Origin: CALFXN01 sp964451935
GTDB taxonomy: Bacteria; Synergistota; Synergistia; Synergistales; Aminobacteriaceae
Direction of reading: 5' to 3'
Length of the DNA stretch: 41,249 bases
Assembly: GCA_964451935.1 (NCBI GenBank)
Contig: CAYVKE010000012.1
Coordinates: forward strand, 1 to 41,249
Part shown: in pieces, positions 9,001 through 17,580 of the stretch
How positions within the stretch are numbered: the first letter of the stretch is position 1
Layout of the letters: each line of letters opens with the position of its first letter
The notes under the pieces: generated by a model
The model's database searches: none
Seen by the model: the letters and a program-made list of their open reading frames with translations, nothing else
What the model was told of the DNA's origin: nothing
Position numbers and translations under genes: made by a program

Positions 9001-10521
9001 CTACTCCTTCGGCCGCATCGTCGGGAACAGGATGACATCCCGGATGGAGCGCGAATCGGTCAGGAACATGACGAGCCGGTCGATTCCGACGCCGAGTCCG
9101 CCCGTCGGAGGCAGCCCGGTCTCGATCGCGTTGATGAAGTCCTCGTCGAAGACGTGCGCCTCCTCGTCGCCGGACTCCTTCTTTTTGAGCTGATCTTCGA
9201 AGCGCACGCGCTGGTCCAGCGGGTCGTTCAGTTCGCTGAACGCGTTGGCCACTTCGCGGCCGCAGATGAAGAGTTCGAAGCGCCTCGTGTAGTCCTGGTT
9301 GTCCGGGTTTCGCTTGGCGAGCGGCGAAATTTCGGTCGGATGGCCGAGAACGAAGGTCGGCTGGATGAGCGTATCCTCGACGTGGGCCTCGAACATGGCG
9401 TTCATGATCGCGAAGCGCGACTCGGTTCCCTTGATCTCCATGCCGCGCGATCGCGCGATCGCCCGCGCCTCGTCGTCGGTCGAAACGGCGGCGAAATCGA
9501 TGCCCGTCTTCTCGCGAACGAGATCGAGCATCGTTGCGCGCCGGAACGGCGACTCGATGTCCAGCTCGACGCCCTGGTACGTGACGTGACGCCCGCCGAC
9601 AGCGTCGGCCGCGTTCCGGATGATGTCCTCCGTGAGCCGCATCATGTCCTCGACATCCGCGTAGGCCCAGTACACTTCCATCGCCGTAAATTCGGGGTTG
9701 TGCATCGTGTCGATGCCCTCGTTGCGGAAGTTCCTGCCGATCTCGTAGACGCGGCCGAACATTCCAACGACGAGCCGCTTCAGGTGGAGTTCCGTCGCAA
9801 TCCGCAGGTACATGTCGAGCCCGAGCGCATTGTGGAACGTCTTGAACGGCCGCGCGTTCGCCCCTCCGGCGAGCACCGAGAGGATCGGCGTCTCGACTTC
9901 GAGCGTTCCCGCATCCTCGAGCGTCTTCCGCACCGACGAGATGATCGCCGAACGCTTCCGGAACACGTCCCGGACTTCCGGATGGACGATGAGATCGAGG
10001 TAGCGCTGGCGATAACGGACTTCCGCGTCCTTTAGGCCGTCCCACTTGTCAGGCATCGTGCGTAGCGCCTTGCTCATGAGCGTACACTTCGTGACGAGGA
10101 TCGTCAGTTCGCCGCGCTGCGTCCGGAACGGATGCCCCTCGACGCCGATCCAGTCTCCCGTGTCCACCCACTTTTTGACGAAGCCGTACTCCGTTTCTCC
10201 CATTTTGTCGAACTGGAAGTACAGCTGCAGCGTATCCGTCTCGTCCTGAAGATGCGCGAACATGGCCTTGCCGTGCTTTCGCAGCGTCATGACCCGTCCG
10301 GCCGAACGCAGATGAACCGATGCGTCCGTTTCGTCGGGCGCGAGATGGTCGAACTCCTTCCGGATGCGGTCCAGCATATCGGTCCGCTCCCACTTTTCGA
10401 TCCGGTAGGGGTCGTACCCCTCCTCCTCCCGCAGGCGCAGGAGCTTTTCCTTCCGCTGCTTGAAGATCTCCTCCTCAGGCTGCACCGCTGCATTCGGAAC
10501 CTTATTCTGCTTCTCGTCCAT
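9001..10521 (-). CDS. lysS: Lysyl-tRNA synthetase, class II
   Basis: The enzyme charges tRNA(Lys). It has an N-terminal OB-fold anticodon-binding domain, then the class II core with motif 2 (GRNFRNEG) and motif 3 (GLGVGIDRL) near the C-terminus. The chosen ATG at 10521 gives 506 residues, has AAAGGGGAG nine bases upstream and overlaps the dus 3' end by 20 bases. An in-frame ATG ten codons further upstream (10551) exists but lacks a ribosome binding site. Length and motifs are those of housekeeping LysRS; no PoxA-like truncation is seen. Confidence 0.96.
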   Translation of the reverse strand: MDEKQNKVPNAAVQPEEEIFKQRKEKLLRLREEEGYDPYRIEKWERTDMLDRIRKEFDHLAPDETDASVHLRSAGRVMTLRKHGKAMFAHLQDETDTLQLYFQFDKMGETEYGFVKKWVDTGDWIGVEGHPFRTQRGELTILVTKCTLMSKALRTMPDKWDGLKDAEVRYRQRYLDLIVHPEVRDVFRKRSAIISSVRKTLEDAGTLEVETPILSVLAGGANARPFKTFHNALGLDMYLRIATELHLKRLVVGMFGRVYEIGRNFRNEGIDTMHNPEFTAMEVYWAYADVEDMMRLTEDIIRNAADAVGGRHVTYQGVELDIESPFRRATMLDLVREKTGIDFAAVSTDDEARAIARSRGMEIKGTESRFAIMNAMFEAHVEDTLIQPTFVLGHPTEISPLAKRNPDNQDYTRRFELFICGREVANAFSELNDPLDQRVRFEDQLKKKESGDEEAHVFDEDFINAIETGLPPTGGLGVGIDRLVMFLTDSRSIRDVILFPTMRPKE

Positions 10522-11551
10522 ACATTTCGACTCCCCTTTCCCTATATTCAAAGCACGGCGCGCAGGTTTCGAGGATTCCCCGAACCTCGCGCCAGTCAGC
10601 TGCGCAGGCGATGCTCCGGCGCACTTCCCCCGACCCCCGCAGGCCGCGGAAGACGCCGCCGGCGAACCGTTTCACCATGACAAGCGCGACGGACGCGCCG
10701 CGTTCTTCCACCGTCTCGTCGCCAAGCCGGATCAGGATATCCCTCCGCGTCTCGCAGTCGGGCGCCGGATCGACGCCGCAGCCATCGAGGGCGGCGACCG
10801 CAGCCGGAATCAGGAACGGATCCCGCATCGCGCCCCGGGCGGTCATGACGCCGACGCACCCGGCCCTGCAATACCGCACCGCGTCTTCGGGAGAAAAGAC
10901 ATCGCCGCTGGCGCTGATATATCCGGGGAAAAGGCCTGCGATTCGCTCGACTTCGGCCGAGTCGGCGACTCCCTCGTAGCGCTGCGCCGGAGTCCGTCCG
11001 TGCACGCAGATGTTGTCCGCCCCGGCGTCGAGAAGCAGACGACAGAAATCCTCCGTCGAAAGAGGATAGCCTGAAGGAGACAACCGTATTTTACCCCACA
11101 CCGGCGCTCCGAGACGCTTCAGATTCTTGGTCATTTCGGCCGCGATTCCGGGGTGTTCCATAAGGCGCGCTCCCGCGCCGCGCTTCAGGATCTTCGGCAT
11201 GGGGCAGGCCATGTTGATCCCGAACGCATCGCATCGCGCTCCGCTTTCCAGGATCATCTCTCCGGCCCGGACAAGGGTGTCCGCGTCTCCGGCGAAAAGC
11301 TGAACGACGAGCGGGACGGATTCCCGGCCGCCGAAGGATGCATCACATTCCTCCGCGCGGCTCCGATGCGCCGCTTCGAGCATATTCCGAGTCTTCCCGC
11401 CGCCCCTGACGAGCCCCGTGGCGCTGATCATTTCCGTGTGGACCATCCCGACGCCGAGCCGGACAAAAAAGCGACGGACGGACGCTATGGTGATCCCCGC
11501 AAGAGGGGCGAGCCAAATACGATTCCTGACGGACATGTTTCCTATCTGCAC
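10502..11551 (-). CDS. dus: tRNA-dihydrouridine synthase
   Basis: A flavoenzyme that reduces uridines in tRNA D-loops using NADPH. The N-terminal IGN...NRIWLAPLAG and the TEMIS segment bind FMN, and the catalytic Cys lies in NMACPMPKI. The HGRTPAQRYEG and GVMTARGAM motifs close the TIM barrel. The GTG start at 11551 is preferred because it keeps the family-typical QIGN before NRIWLAP; GGTGA lies upstream, inside the coaX 3' end. An ATG at 11536 is possible. At 349 residues it is slightly longer than average. Which D position it modifies cannot be read from sequence. The 3' end overlaps lysS. Confidence 0.92.
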   Translation of the reverse strand: MQIGNMSVRNRIWLAPLAGITIASVRRFFVRLGVGMVHTEMISATGLVRGGGKTRNMLEAAHRSRAEECDASFGGRESVPLVVQLFAGDADTLVRAGEMILESGARCDAFGINMACPMPKILKRGAGARLMEHPGIAAEMTKNLKRLGAPVWGKIRLSPSGYPLSTEDFCRLLLDAGADNICVHGRTPAQRYEGVADSAEVERIAGLFPGYISASGDVFSPEDAVRYCRAGCVGVMTARGAMRDPFLIPAAVAALDGCGVDPAPDCETRRDILIRLGDETVEERGASVALVMVKRFAGGVFRGLRGSGEVRRSIACAADWREVRGILETCAPCFEYRERGVEMYGREAE

Positions 11552-11557
11552 TCCATA

Positions 11558-12340
11558 TCACCGCCGCCGGTCCGGACGACCGGCGTTCCTTTCGTAGATC
11601 ATTCGCATTCCGTCGAGCGTGAGGACGGGGTCCACATGGCCGATCGTCTCCGACGCCGACGCGACGAGCGAGCAGTGTCCGCCGGTCGCAACAACTGCGG
11701 TTTCGCAGCCGAGTTCCTTCCAGATCCTCCGGACAAGCGCGTCCACGAGTCCGGCGGTGCCGAACAGGATTCCGGACTGGATCGCCTCGACCGTCGACCG
11801 TCCGATCGCGACCGGAGGAATTTCCAGTGCGATCTTCGGAAGCTTCGCCGTCCGTCCGAAAAGAGCTTCCATGCTCGTCACGATCCCCGGGGAAATCGTC
11901 CCTCCGAGATAGGCTCCGTCCGGTGAGACGACATCGAGGGTGATCGCCGTTCCGAAGTCCACCACGATCAGGGGGCATCCGTATTTCGCCTTGCCGCCGA
12001 CCGCGTTGATGAGCCGGTCGGCGCCGATCTCCTTCGGCGCCCCGTACCGGACTTCGATCCCGAGATCCAGCGATGTGTCGACGCGCATGCACGGCGTATG
12101 GAAATACGTCTCCATGGCCTCGACGATCGCCGAATCGAGCGGCGGGACGACGCTCCCGAGAATGGCCCCCTCAATGCTTTTCGGATCTATTCCTGCCGCA
12201 TGCATGACGGACAAAAGCACCATCCCGACTTCATCGGACGTTCTCCGATCGGAGGTGAGCCGCCACTGGCGCACGAGGCGCTCCCCGTCGAAGACTCCGG
12301 CCACCACGGTTGTGTTTCCCACATCGAGGACCAGCAGCAT
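11558..12340 (-). CDS. coaX: Type III pantothenate kinase
   Basis: CoaX catalyses the first step of CoA synthesis, pantothenate to 4'-phosphopantothenate, without the feedback inhibition seen in CoaA. The ATP-binding DVGNTT is at the N-terminus, the pantothenate-site GADR is near residue 100, and VDFGTAIT plus GGTISPG complete the ASKHA fold. The start ATG at 12340 gives 260 residues beginning MLLVLDVGN, usual for the family, with GGGGAAG upstream. In-frame ATGs at 12352 and 12400 are less likely. The gene lies between comEC and dus. BirA is the usual partner of coaX in many genomes and is not adjacent here. Confidence 0.94.
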   Translation of the reverse strand: MLLVLDVGNTTVVAGVFDGERLVRQWRLTSDRRTSDEVGMVLLSVMHAAGIDPKSIEGAILGSVVPPLDSAIVEAMETYFHTPCMRVDTSLDLGIEVRYGAPKEIGADRLINAVGGKAKYGCPLIVVDFGTAITLDVVSPDGAYLGGTISPGIVTSMEALFGRTAKLPKIALEIPPVAIGRSTVEAIQSGILFGTAGLVDALVRRIWKELGCETAVVATGGHCSLVASASETIGHVDPVLTLDGMRMIYERNAGRPDRRR

Positions 12341-12423
12341 GTTCTTCCCCATCCCTTCCCGACGGCGTTTCCGTTGATGCGCCGTCCGCACACATCGCAC
12401 CGCACCCGAAAAACAAAAACGCG

Positions 12424-13908
12424 CTAGAGCAGTTCAAAAACCGCGAAGGCGCCGAGAACCCCCATGAAAAGACTCCGCCTGACGGAAAGGGCCATTCCCC
12501 TGCCCACGAGAGCGAGAAAGACGATCGTCGCCCCGCCCGCCCCGAGAATGCTCCACGAAATCGTCCAAGGGATGAATGACGCCGTCGTCTCCGCGAAACA
12601 ATCCCACAGCGTCAGAACCAGTTCGCCGAGCGACGCAGCGAAGGCGCCGCCGGGAAGGCCCGACAACCCCGGCGCAGCCAGCACGGAAATGAGCGGAAAA
12701 ATCAGCGAAAACGCCGGGATGGCGACGAGATTCAGCACGAGTCCGACGACGGGGACCGTCCCGAAAGACGCCGCGACGAACGGGTAGGTCGCGACCCACA
12801 CGACGGGCCCAGAGACCAGGACGCCTTTCAGTCCGCGCAGACCGGCGAGAGCGGCGAGCGTCAGGGCGGCAACGACGGACAGCCTCCATCCGAGGTCCCA
12901 GAACTGCCAGGGATTCCAGAGCAGCAGGGCGCATGCCGCGACGCAGACGGAATTGACCGGCTTGGCCGGACGACCGAGCGCCTGTCCCGCGAGGATCACC
13001 TGAACCATCAGAGCCGCGCGAAGGGCGCTCGCCGCCGCGCCGGTCAGGCTGACGTACGCCCAGAGGACGACGCTTGCCGCCGCGTTCGTGAAGAGCGCGC
13101 CGCCCTCGCCGAAAAGCACGGGGAAGACTCGGGACAAACGCCGCGAAACCGGACGAAGAAGCAACAGACACGCCGCAACGGCGATCCCGACGTGAAACCC
13201 CGATACGGCAAGCAAATGCGCCGTGCCCCATCGCGCGTGATCCTCCTGAAGCTCCGGATCCTTCACGCCGACCCAGGCGGCCAGAAGATACGCCTGCATC
13301 CTCCCCGGCATGGCCGAGACGATGCGCCGGCGCAATTCCGTCCGCAACGACGAGAAGGTCCATGACGACATCCCTGTTTCCTCGACGGACGAGGGAAGAA
13401 ATTCCGCTACGACGCCTCTCGCCCGCCAGAAGACATCCTCCCGGAACTGCACGACGCGGCTCCGGTCCCTCCTCCGCCCGTCGGGGGAGGGCAGCGGAAC
13501 GGCTCGTCCCGCAACGGAAACCAACGATCCTTCGGACGCGGTCCGCGACGGAGGAATGCGGATCAGGAACCTTCCGCTCGCCGAATCCACGAGGATGACG
13601 TTCGTGTATCCCCATTTCCGTTCCAGGGACACGACGCCTTTGATTTCCCGTACGGACGGGACGGCGGGCGGAACGCAAACGGGCCAGAGAATCCGGAGAA
13701 GTCCCGCAAGCAGACAGACGGACAGAAACGCTCCGGTCCAGATCGCGCCGGAAGGCGCCGGGGCGGAATACGACAATCCGACGACGCCGGCGAAGACGAG
13801 ACATGCCGCGAGAACCGCCGCCCAGGGGGGCGCTCCCGCGCCGATTCCGAGAAGCGCGACGACCCACGAAGCGAGAAGAAGCGACGCAGGGGCCGAACAC
13901 AATGTCAT
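12424..13908 (-). CDS. comEC: ComEC/Rec2-type DNA uptake channel, short form
   Basis: A polytopic inner-membrane protein of 494 residues. Hydrophobic helices at the N-terminus are followed by a soluble stretch (about residues 80-180) and then the Competence domain with the hallmark HLLAVSGFHVG and further membrane segments to the C-terminus. ComEC conducts single-stranded DNA into the cytoplasm during transformation. The metallo-beta-lactamase-like nuclease domain that follows the Competence domain in long ComEC proteins is absent: the protein ends shortly after the last helix. The ATG overlaps the comEA stop (ATGA), which fixes this start; open frame further upstream is only a shadow of comEA. 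Its pairing with comEA supports a competence role. Confidence 0.88.
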   Translation of the reverse strand: MTLCSAPASLLLASWVVALLGIGAGAPPWAAVLAACLVFAGVVGLSYSAPAPSGAIWTGAFLSVCLLAGLLRILWPVCVPPAVPSVREIKGVVSLERKWGYTNVILVDSASGRFLIRIPPSRTASEGSLVSVAGRAVPLPSPDGRRRDRSRVVQFREDVFWRARGVVAEFLPSSVEETGMSSWTFSSLRTELRRRIVSAMPGRMQAYLLAAWVGVKDPELQEDHARWGTAHLLAVSGFHVGIAVAACLLLLRPVSRRLSRVFPVLFGEGGALFTNAAASVVLWAYVSLTGAAASALRAALMVQVILAGQALGRPAKPVNSVCVAACALLLWNPWQFWDLGWRLSVVAALTLAALAGLRGLKGVLVSGPVVWVATYPFVAASFGTVPVVGLVLNLVAIPAFSLIFPLISVLAAPGLSGLPGGAFAASLGELVLTLWDCFAETTASFIPWTISWSILGAGGATIVFLALVGRGMALSVRRSLFMGVLGAFAVFELL

Positions 13909-14588
13909 CGGATGACGATGCTGTTCCGGATCGCTTCCAGCTTTTTCGGACCGATTCCCTTGACGAGCAGCAGGTCCTCGACGGAACGGAACGGGCCGTT
14001 CGCCGATCGGTGCTCCGCAATCGCAGCGGCGATCTTCGGCCCTATCCCGGGAAGTTGTTCGAGTTCCGCGTTCGTCGCCGTATTGATATCGACCGGCGCG
14101 CCCGCCGCCTTGGGCGTTCGTCCGCCCGCTTCCCCCGCAACGACATTCGCCCGCGGCGCTTCGGTACGCGCCGGTTGAGGGTTCGCCCCTTTCACGACGG
14201 ACAGCGCGGCGGGAACATGAACGTGCATTCCGTCGCCCAACGGCATGGCCAGGTTGATCGAAACGGAATCCGCATCGGGGCGGAGTCCTCCCGCTCTCTC
14301 GACAAGCTGGTAGGTCCTCGCGCCGGGAGGCAGCCGGTACACTCCGGGCGACCGCACCGCACCCGTGACGTACAGGACCCATTCTGCGGGCGGCGCGTAC
14401 GTCGGTTCGGGAACGGGAGAAGGCGTCTCGGTCCGTTTCATCGACAGGGCCGGCCCGGCGACCATGCCGGAGGGGGTGCTCTTCCATCGTCCGGAAAACG
14501 TGACGAGCAGAAAGCCGGCCGCGGCGAGGCAGAGAGCGCCCGCCGCCAAAAAGGTCAGACTTTTTTTCTTCTCCTCATTCCACCCCAC
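13905..14588 (-). CDS. comEA: ComEA-like competence DNA-binding protein
   Basis: A 227-residue protein with a short cytoplasmic Lys-rich start, one membrane helix (about residues 12-32), a Pro/Thr-rich linker, an SLBB-type domain (about 70-130; VTGAVRSPGVYRL) and a C-terminal double helix-hairpin-helix (INTATNAELEQLPGIG, then VKGIGPKKLEAIR) that binds DNA. It should tether incoming DNA at the outer face of the inner membrane and pass it to ComEC. The GTG at 14588 has AGGAGGGG six bases upstream and lies 17 bases after the miaB stop. An ATG at 14642 would overlap miaB and has no such site. Confidence 0.9.
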   Translation of the reverse strand: MGWNEEKKKSLTFLAAGALCLAAAGFLLVTFSGRWKSTPSGMVAGPALSMKRTETPSPVPEPTYAPPAEWVLYVTGAVRSPGVYRLPPGARTYQLVERAGGLRPDADSVSINLAMPLGDGMHVHVPAALSVVKGANPQPARTEAPRANVVAGEAGGRTPKAAGAPVDINTATNAELEQLPGIGPKIAAAIAEHRSANGPFRSVEDLLLVKGIGPKKLEAIRNSIVIR

Positions 14589-14605
14589 GCGGAACCCCTC
14601 CTGCG

Positions 14606-15934
14606 TCAATCGAGAAAGCGGACAAGACTCCCGTGAAGACACCAGTGATCCGCTTCCGAAATCTCCACGAGCGCGAAACGCCCGAGATCTTCAGCCCGTC
14701 CTCCGCGCAGGAGGACGACCTTGTCCGTATCGGTCCGCCCCTGAAGCGTGTCCTCTCCCCTGGGAGCGAAGCCGTCCAGAAGGATCGAAAAGCGCTTCCC
14801 CACGAGATTTTTGTTGATCTCGAGCGCGATCCCGCGCTGGAGATCGTTGACGTAGTTCAGCCGCCTGTTCTTCTCATCCTCGGGAAGCTGTCCGTCCATC
14901 GTCGCCGCGACGGTGCCGGAGCGGGGAGAATACGCGGCCGTATGGACCAGATCGAAACGAAACCGGCGCAGCGCATCCACGGAGGCGTTGAAATCCTCCT
15001 CCGTCTCGCCGGGGAACCCGACGATCAGATCGCTCGTCACGCCTGCGTCGGGAAAGCGGTTCCGGATCATCTCGATCGTGGCCGTATATCGTTCGAGGGT
15101 GTACGAACGGTTCATGAGGGCGAGGATGCGATCGCTGCCCGACTGGATGGGCAAATTGATCGACGGGCAGATCGTCGCGCAGGCGCCCATTGCGTCGCAG
15201 ATGTCCGCCGTGAAATCCTTCGGATGCGACGTCACGAAGCGCAGGCGATCCACGCCCGGGATGGACGCCGCGTCGCGGAGAAGAGCGGAAAAACGGTATC
15301 CGTCGGAGAAGTCGGCCCCGTAGCTGTTGACGTTCTGGCCGAGCAGCGTAACTTCGCGAACGCCCGTCGCGACGAGCCGGCGGATTTCTTCGAGTATCTC
15401 CCGCGGCGCTCGCGACAGAAAGCGGCCGCGAACATACGGGACGATGCAGTACGTGCAGAAATTGTCGCAGCCGTGAGCGATCGTCACGTGCGCCTTCCAG
15501 CGGTTCTCGCGCTCCTCGGGAGGAACGCCGATGGCGTGATACGCCCGCGCGTCCCGATCCCGGAGGTCGATGCGCTCCGCTCCGGAGAGAGCCTGAGCGA
15601 GAGCGTCCGGCAGAAGACCGATGCTGCGCGGTCCGGAAACGACCCGAACCCACGGGAACCGGTCGAGAATGTCCTTCCCGATATTCTGGGCGATGCATCC
15701 CGTAACCGCCACGACGGGACGACCGGACCGTTTCCACGTTTCCGCATGGCGCCCCAGGTCGCTCCATATCTTGTGCTCCGCTTTGTCGCGGATGCTGCAG
15801 CCGGTGTAGATGATCACGGCCGCGGACTCGTCGTCCGATTCTTCCCAGCCGGAACGGAGAAGCGCCGTCCGCAACGTATCCGCATCATAGACATTCATCT
15901 GGCATCCGTATGTTTTGAGAGAAAAGCTTTTCAC
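14606..15934 (-). CDS. miaB: tRNA-2-methylthio-N6-dimethylallyladenosine synthase
   Basis: A radical-SAM methylthiotransferase that modifies i6A37 of tRNAs reading UNN codons. The N-terminal domain carries the auxiliary-cluster cysteines (C11 in KTYGCQMN, one in YTGCSIRDKAE, one in VTGCIAQ). The radical SAM motif is CDNFCTYC, and a TRAM-like C-terminal domain ends the 442-residue protein. The second cysteine is preceded by Thr-Gly instead of the usual Asn-Thr, a small deviation. The GTG at 15934 has AGGAGG seven bases upstream and gives the usual MiaB beginning; longer open frame before it is unsupported. It is the first gene of the ten-gene run ending at gatB. Confidence 0.94.
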   Translation of the reverse strand: MKSFSLKTYGCQMNVYDADTLRTALLRSGWEESDDESAAVIIYTGCSIRDKAEHKIWSDLGRHAETWKRSGRPVVAVTGCIAQNIGKDILDRFPWVRVVSGPRSIGLLPDALAQALSGAERIDLRDRDARAYHAIGVPPEERENRWKAHVTIAHGCDNFCTYCIVPYVRGRFLSRAPREILEEIRRLVATGVREVTLLGQNVNSYGADFSDGYRFSALLRDAASIPGVDRLRFVTSHPKDFTADICDAMGACATICPSINLPIQSGSDRILALMNRSYTLERYTATIEMIRNRFPDAGVTSDLIVGFPGETEEDFNASVDALRRFRFDLVHTAAYSPRSGTVAATMDGQLPEDEKNRRLNYVNDLQRGIALEINKNLVGKRFSILLDGFAPRGEDTLQGRTDTDKVVLLRGGRAEDLGRFALVEISEADHWCLHGSLVRFLD

Positions 15935-15988
15935 CGAATATCCTCCTGCATGAGGCCCGAAATCGCGGCCCTTTTCGTTCAAAATCAG

Positions 15989-15997
15989 ATAATAACA
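15989..15997 (-). promoter_or_regulatory. Extended -10 promoter for the miaB operon
   Basis: Minus-strand TGT followed by TATTAT forms an extended -10 element about 50 bases before the miaB GTG. No good -35 is seen 16-18 bases further up. It is the best candidate for driving miaB through gatB. Confidence 0.4.
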
Positions 15998-16076
15998 CGA
16001 AACTCCGCGCTCAGGATTCTCTCTTTTACCGCGAGGTGTAGAATGGACGAAAACGAACGCTACGGAGGTCGTAGGG

Positions 16077-16589
16077 ATGCACCGTCTGTTTTTCGGCGCC
16101 ATGCTTTGTTGCACTGTGTTTCTTTCCGTTTCCCCGGTTTGTGCGATGCCGCAACCGCCCGATGTCCCGGGCTGGACGTCCTCGCCGCAACAGGTCGTTC
16201 CCATTGATCCGGCATCGAAGGATAAGGGCTCCTGGACCCGGTGGCGCTACGAGGCGCTCTCCCCGGTCCGGCGAATCGACGTGCAGCTGCTTGCGGGCAA
16301 GGGACCGCACCTCAAGAAGGATCCGTCTTCGGCGTCGACGGGCGACGCATCGAAACAGCCGCGCCCGGGTTCCGACTTCCCCATCGGCTTCGGGGCGACG
16401 TATGAAAAGATCCGGGCATTCGGATGCGAAGGCATTCTGGAGGTTTACCCGTATGTCGGGACGGCGCTCGCGCTCGACCTCTCCGACGAAATGACGCTCG
16501 TTCTCGAGAGTTCCGGTTGTTCAAGCGAGGACTTGATCCGTTTCGCCGGAACGCTTCTGAAGTCTCTTTCCGAAGCGAAGCAAAAATAG
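16077..16589 (+). CDS. Hypothetical secreted protein
   Basis: No family is recognised. The 170-residue product starts with a clear Sec signal peptide: MHRLFF, a hydrophobic core to about residue 20, and likely cleavage after VCA at 23. The mature part is Pro/Ser/Lys-rich to about residue 105, then a compact C-terminal region contains FGATYEKIRAFGCEGILEVY and a second Cys in ESSGCSSEDL. Two cysteines about 40 residues apart could form a disulfide in the periplasm. GGAGG precedes the ATG. It stands alone between divergent miaB and a convergent binding-protein gene, with a terminator directly after it. Expression in an isolated unit suggests an independent envelope role; nothing more can be said. 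Confidence 0.75.
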   Translation: MHRLFFGAMLCCTVFLSVSPVCAMPQPPDVPGWTSSPQQVVPIDPASKDKGSWTRWRYEALSPVRRIDVQLLAGKGPHLKKDPSSASTGDASKQPRPGSDFPIGFGATYEKIRAFGCEGILEVYPYVGTALALDLSDEMTLVLESSGCSSEDLIRFAGTLLKSLSEAKQK

Positions 16590-16600
16590 GTTTCGATAAA

Positions 16601-16639
16601 ACGAGGGCCGGAACCCGCGAAAGGGGTTCCGGCCCTCGT
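16601..16639. terminator. Bidirectional terminator
   Basis: A perfect 16-bp stem (16601-16616 with 16624-16639) and a 7-base loop separate the convergent hypothetical gene and the binding-protein gene. The minus-strand exit side has a T run. Confidence 0.8.
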
Positions 16640-16651
16640 CACGCTCCGCTT

Positions 16652-17425
16652 CTATTTCGCCGAAGCCAGTTCCCACTTTTTCCCGAGTTTCTCGAAGAAC
16701 CCTTCTTTTTTAAGTTCCGCAAACGCCTTCGTTACGGCCTCATGGAGTTTCGTATCCTCCTTGTTCATCGCAAGGGCCATCCCCGTTTTCGAAATCTGTT
16801 CCAGGAACGCCACCTTGAGCTTTCCGACGAAGTTCTTGTTGTTCTTCAGGTTGTCCTCAGTCACCGTGCTGTCCACGACGGCGAAATCGGCGCGTCCGAG
16901 AAGCACTTCGAGCAGCGCGTCGTCGGTCTTGGAGAAACGCTTGATCTCCTTGACGCCCTTCACGGAGGTCAGGAAGCTGTCCTGGATGGTCCCGGTCTGA
17001 ACGGTTCCGGTCTTTCCATCGAGATCCTTCGTCGCCTTGATGTTCGTGTTTTCGGTCTTCACCACGATCGCGTCGGGCGTCGAATAGTACGTCTCGGAAA
17101 ATGTGACTTTCTTCGCGCGTTCCGCCGTCGCGCTCATGCCCGCCGCGATGATGTCGATCTTGTTCGTGAGAAGGGACGGGATCAGGGAATCGAACGCCGT
17201 ATCGACGATTTCGATCTTCTTCCCGAGCTTCGCGCCGATGGCGTTGATCAGGTCGATGTCGAACCCGACGATTTCGTTTTTGTCGTTTCGGAACTCGAAG
17301 GGACGGAACGTCGATTCCGTTCCGACTTTCAGGACATCCTTATCCAGGGCCGATCCCGCGGCGCAGGCGACCGATGCGGAAAGCGCGACGCAGAGCAGGA
17401 ACAATCCAAGCACCATCTTCTTCAT
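16652..17425 (-). CDS. Polar amino-acid ABC transporter substrate-binding protein
   Basis: A 257-residue family 3 solute-binding protein. The signal peptide (MKKMVLGLFLLCVALSASVA) runs into CAAG, so it is either cleaved after ACA or lipidated at that Cys. The binding-protein signature is at GFDIDLINAIGAKLG, and the paired-lobe pattern (IIAAGMSATAERAKKVTFS, then DFAVVDSTV) is complete. Such proteins capture amino acids or their derivatives and hand them to an ABC permease, but no permease or ATPase is next to it. GGAGGTG lies before the ATG; upstream in-frame codons lack a signal for initiation. It is monocistronic, with a near-perfect promoter at 17497-17524. Specificity cannot be read from the sequence. 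Confidence 0.9.
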   Translation of the reverse strand: MKKMVLGLFLLCVALSASVACAAGSALDKDVLKVGTESTFRPFEFRNDKNEIVGFDIDLINAIGAKLGKKIEIVDTAFDSLIPSLLTNKIDIIAAGMSATAERAKKVTFSETYYSTPDAIVVKTENTNIKATKDLDGKTGTVQTGTIQDSFLTSVKGVKEIKRFSKTDDALLEVLLGRADFAVVDSTVTEDNLKNNKNFVGKLKVAFLEQISKTGMALAMNKEDTKLHEAVTKAFAELKKEGFFEKLGKKWELASAK

Positions 17426-17496
17426 TTCCAACGACACCTCCATGAATTTAGTTTCACGTCCCAGACAATAAGAAACTTTAGTTCCAAGCAATCGTC

Positions 17497-17524
17497 ATTA
17501 TACGCCGCTCCGGAACGGTGTCAA
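17497..17524 (-). promoter_or_regulatory. Consensus sigma70 promoter of the binding-protein gene
   Basis: Minus-strand TTGACA (17524-17519) and TATAAT (17502-17497) match consensus exactly with a 16-base spacer. The leader to the ATG at 17425 is about 65 bases. The -35 lies in the T tract of the rubredoxin terminator. Confidence 0.85.
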
Positions 17525-17549
17525 GAAAAAGAGCCGCTCCCAGAGCGGC
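17521..17549 (-). terminator. Rho-independent terminator of the rubredoxin gene
   Basis: Minus strand: a 7-bp GC stem (17549-17543 with 17539-17533) and a 3-base loop, followed by a T-rich run (17532-17525). It ends the rubredoxin transcript 30-60 bases after its stop. Confidence 0.8.
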
Positions 17550-17580
17550 CCTTCACCGTCACATATTTTTCATCGGGATG

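Noticed and set aside
13909..14487. N-terminal extension of comEC
   Set aside because: The extra residues are a frame-shifted shadow of comEA (Arg/Gly-rich). The ATG at 13908 overlaps the comEA stop, and the membrane protein begins there.
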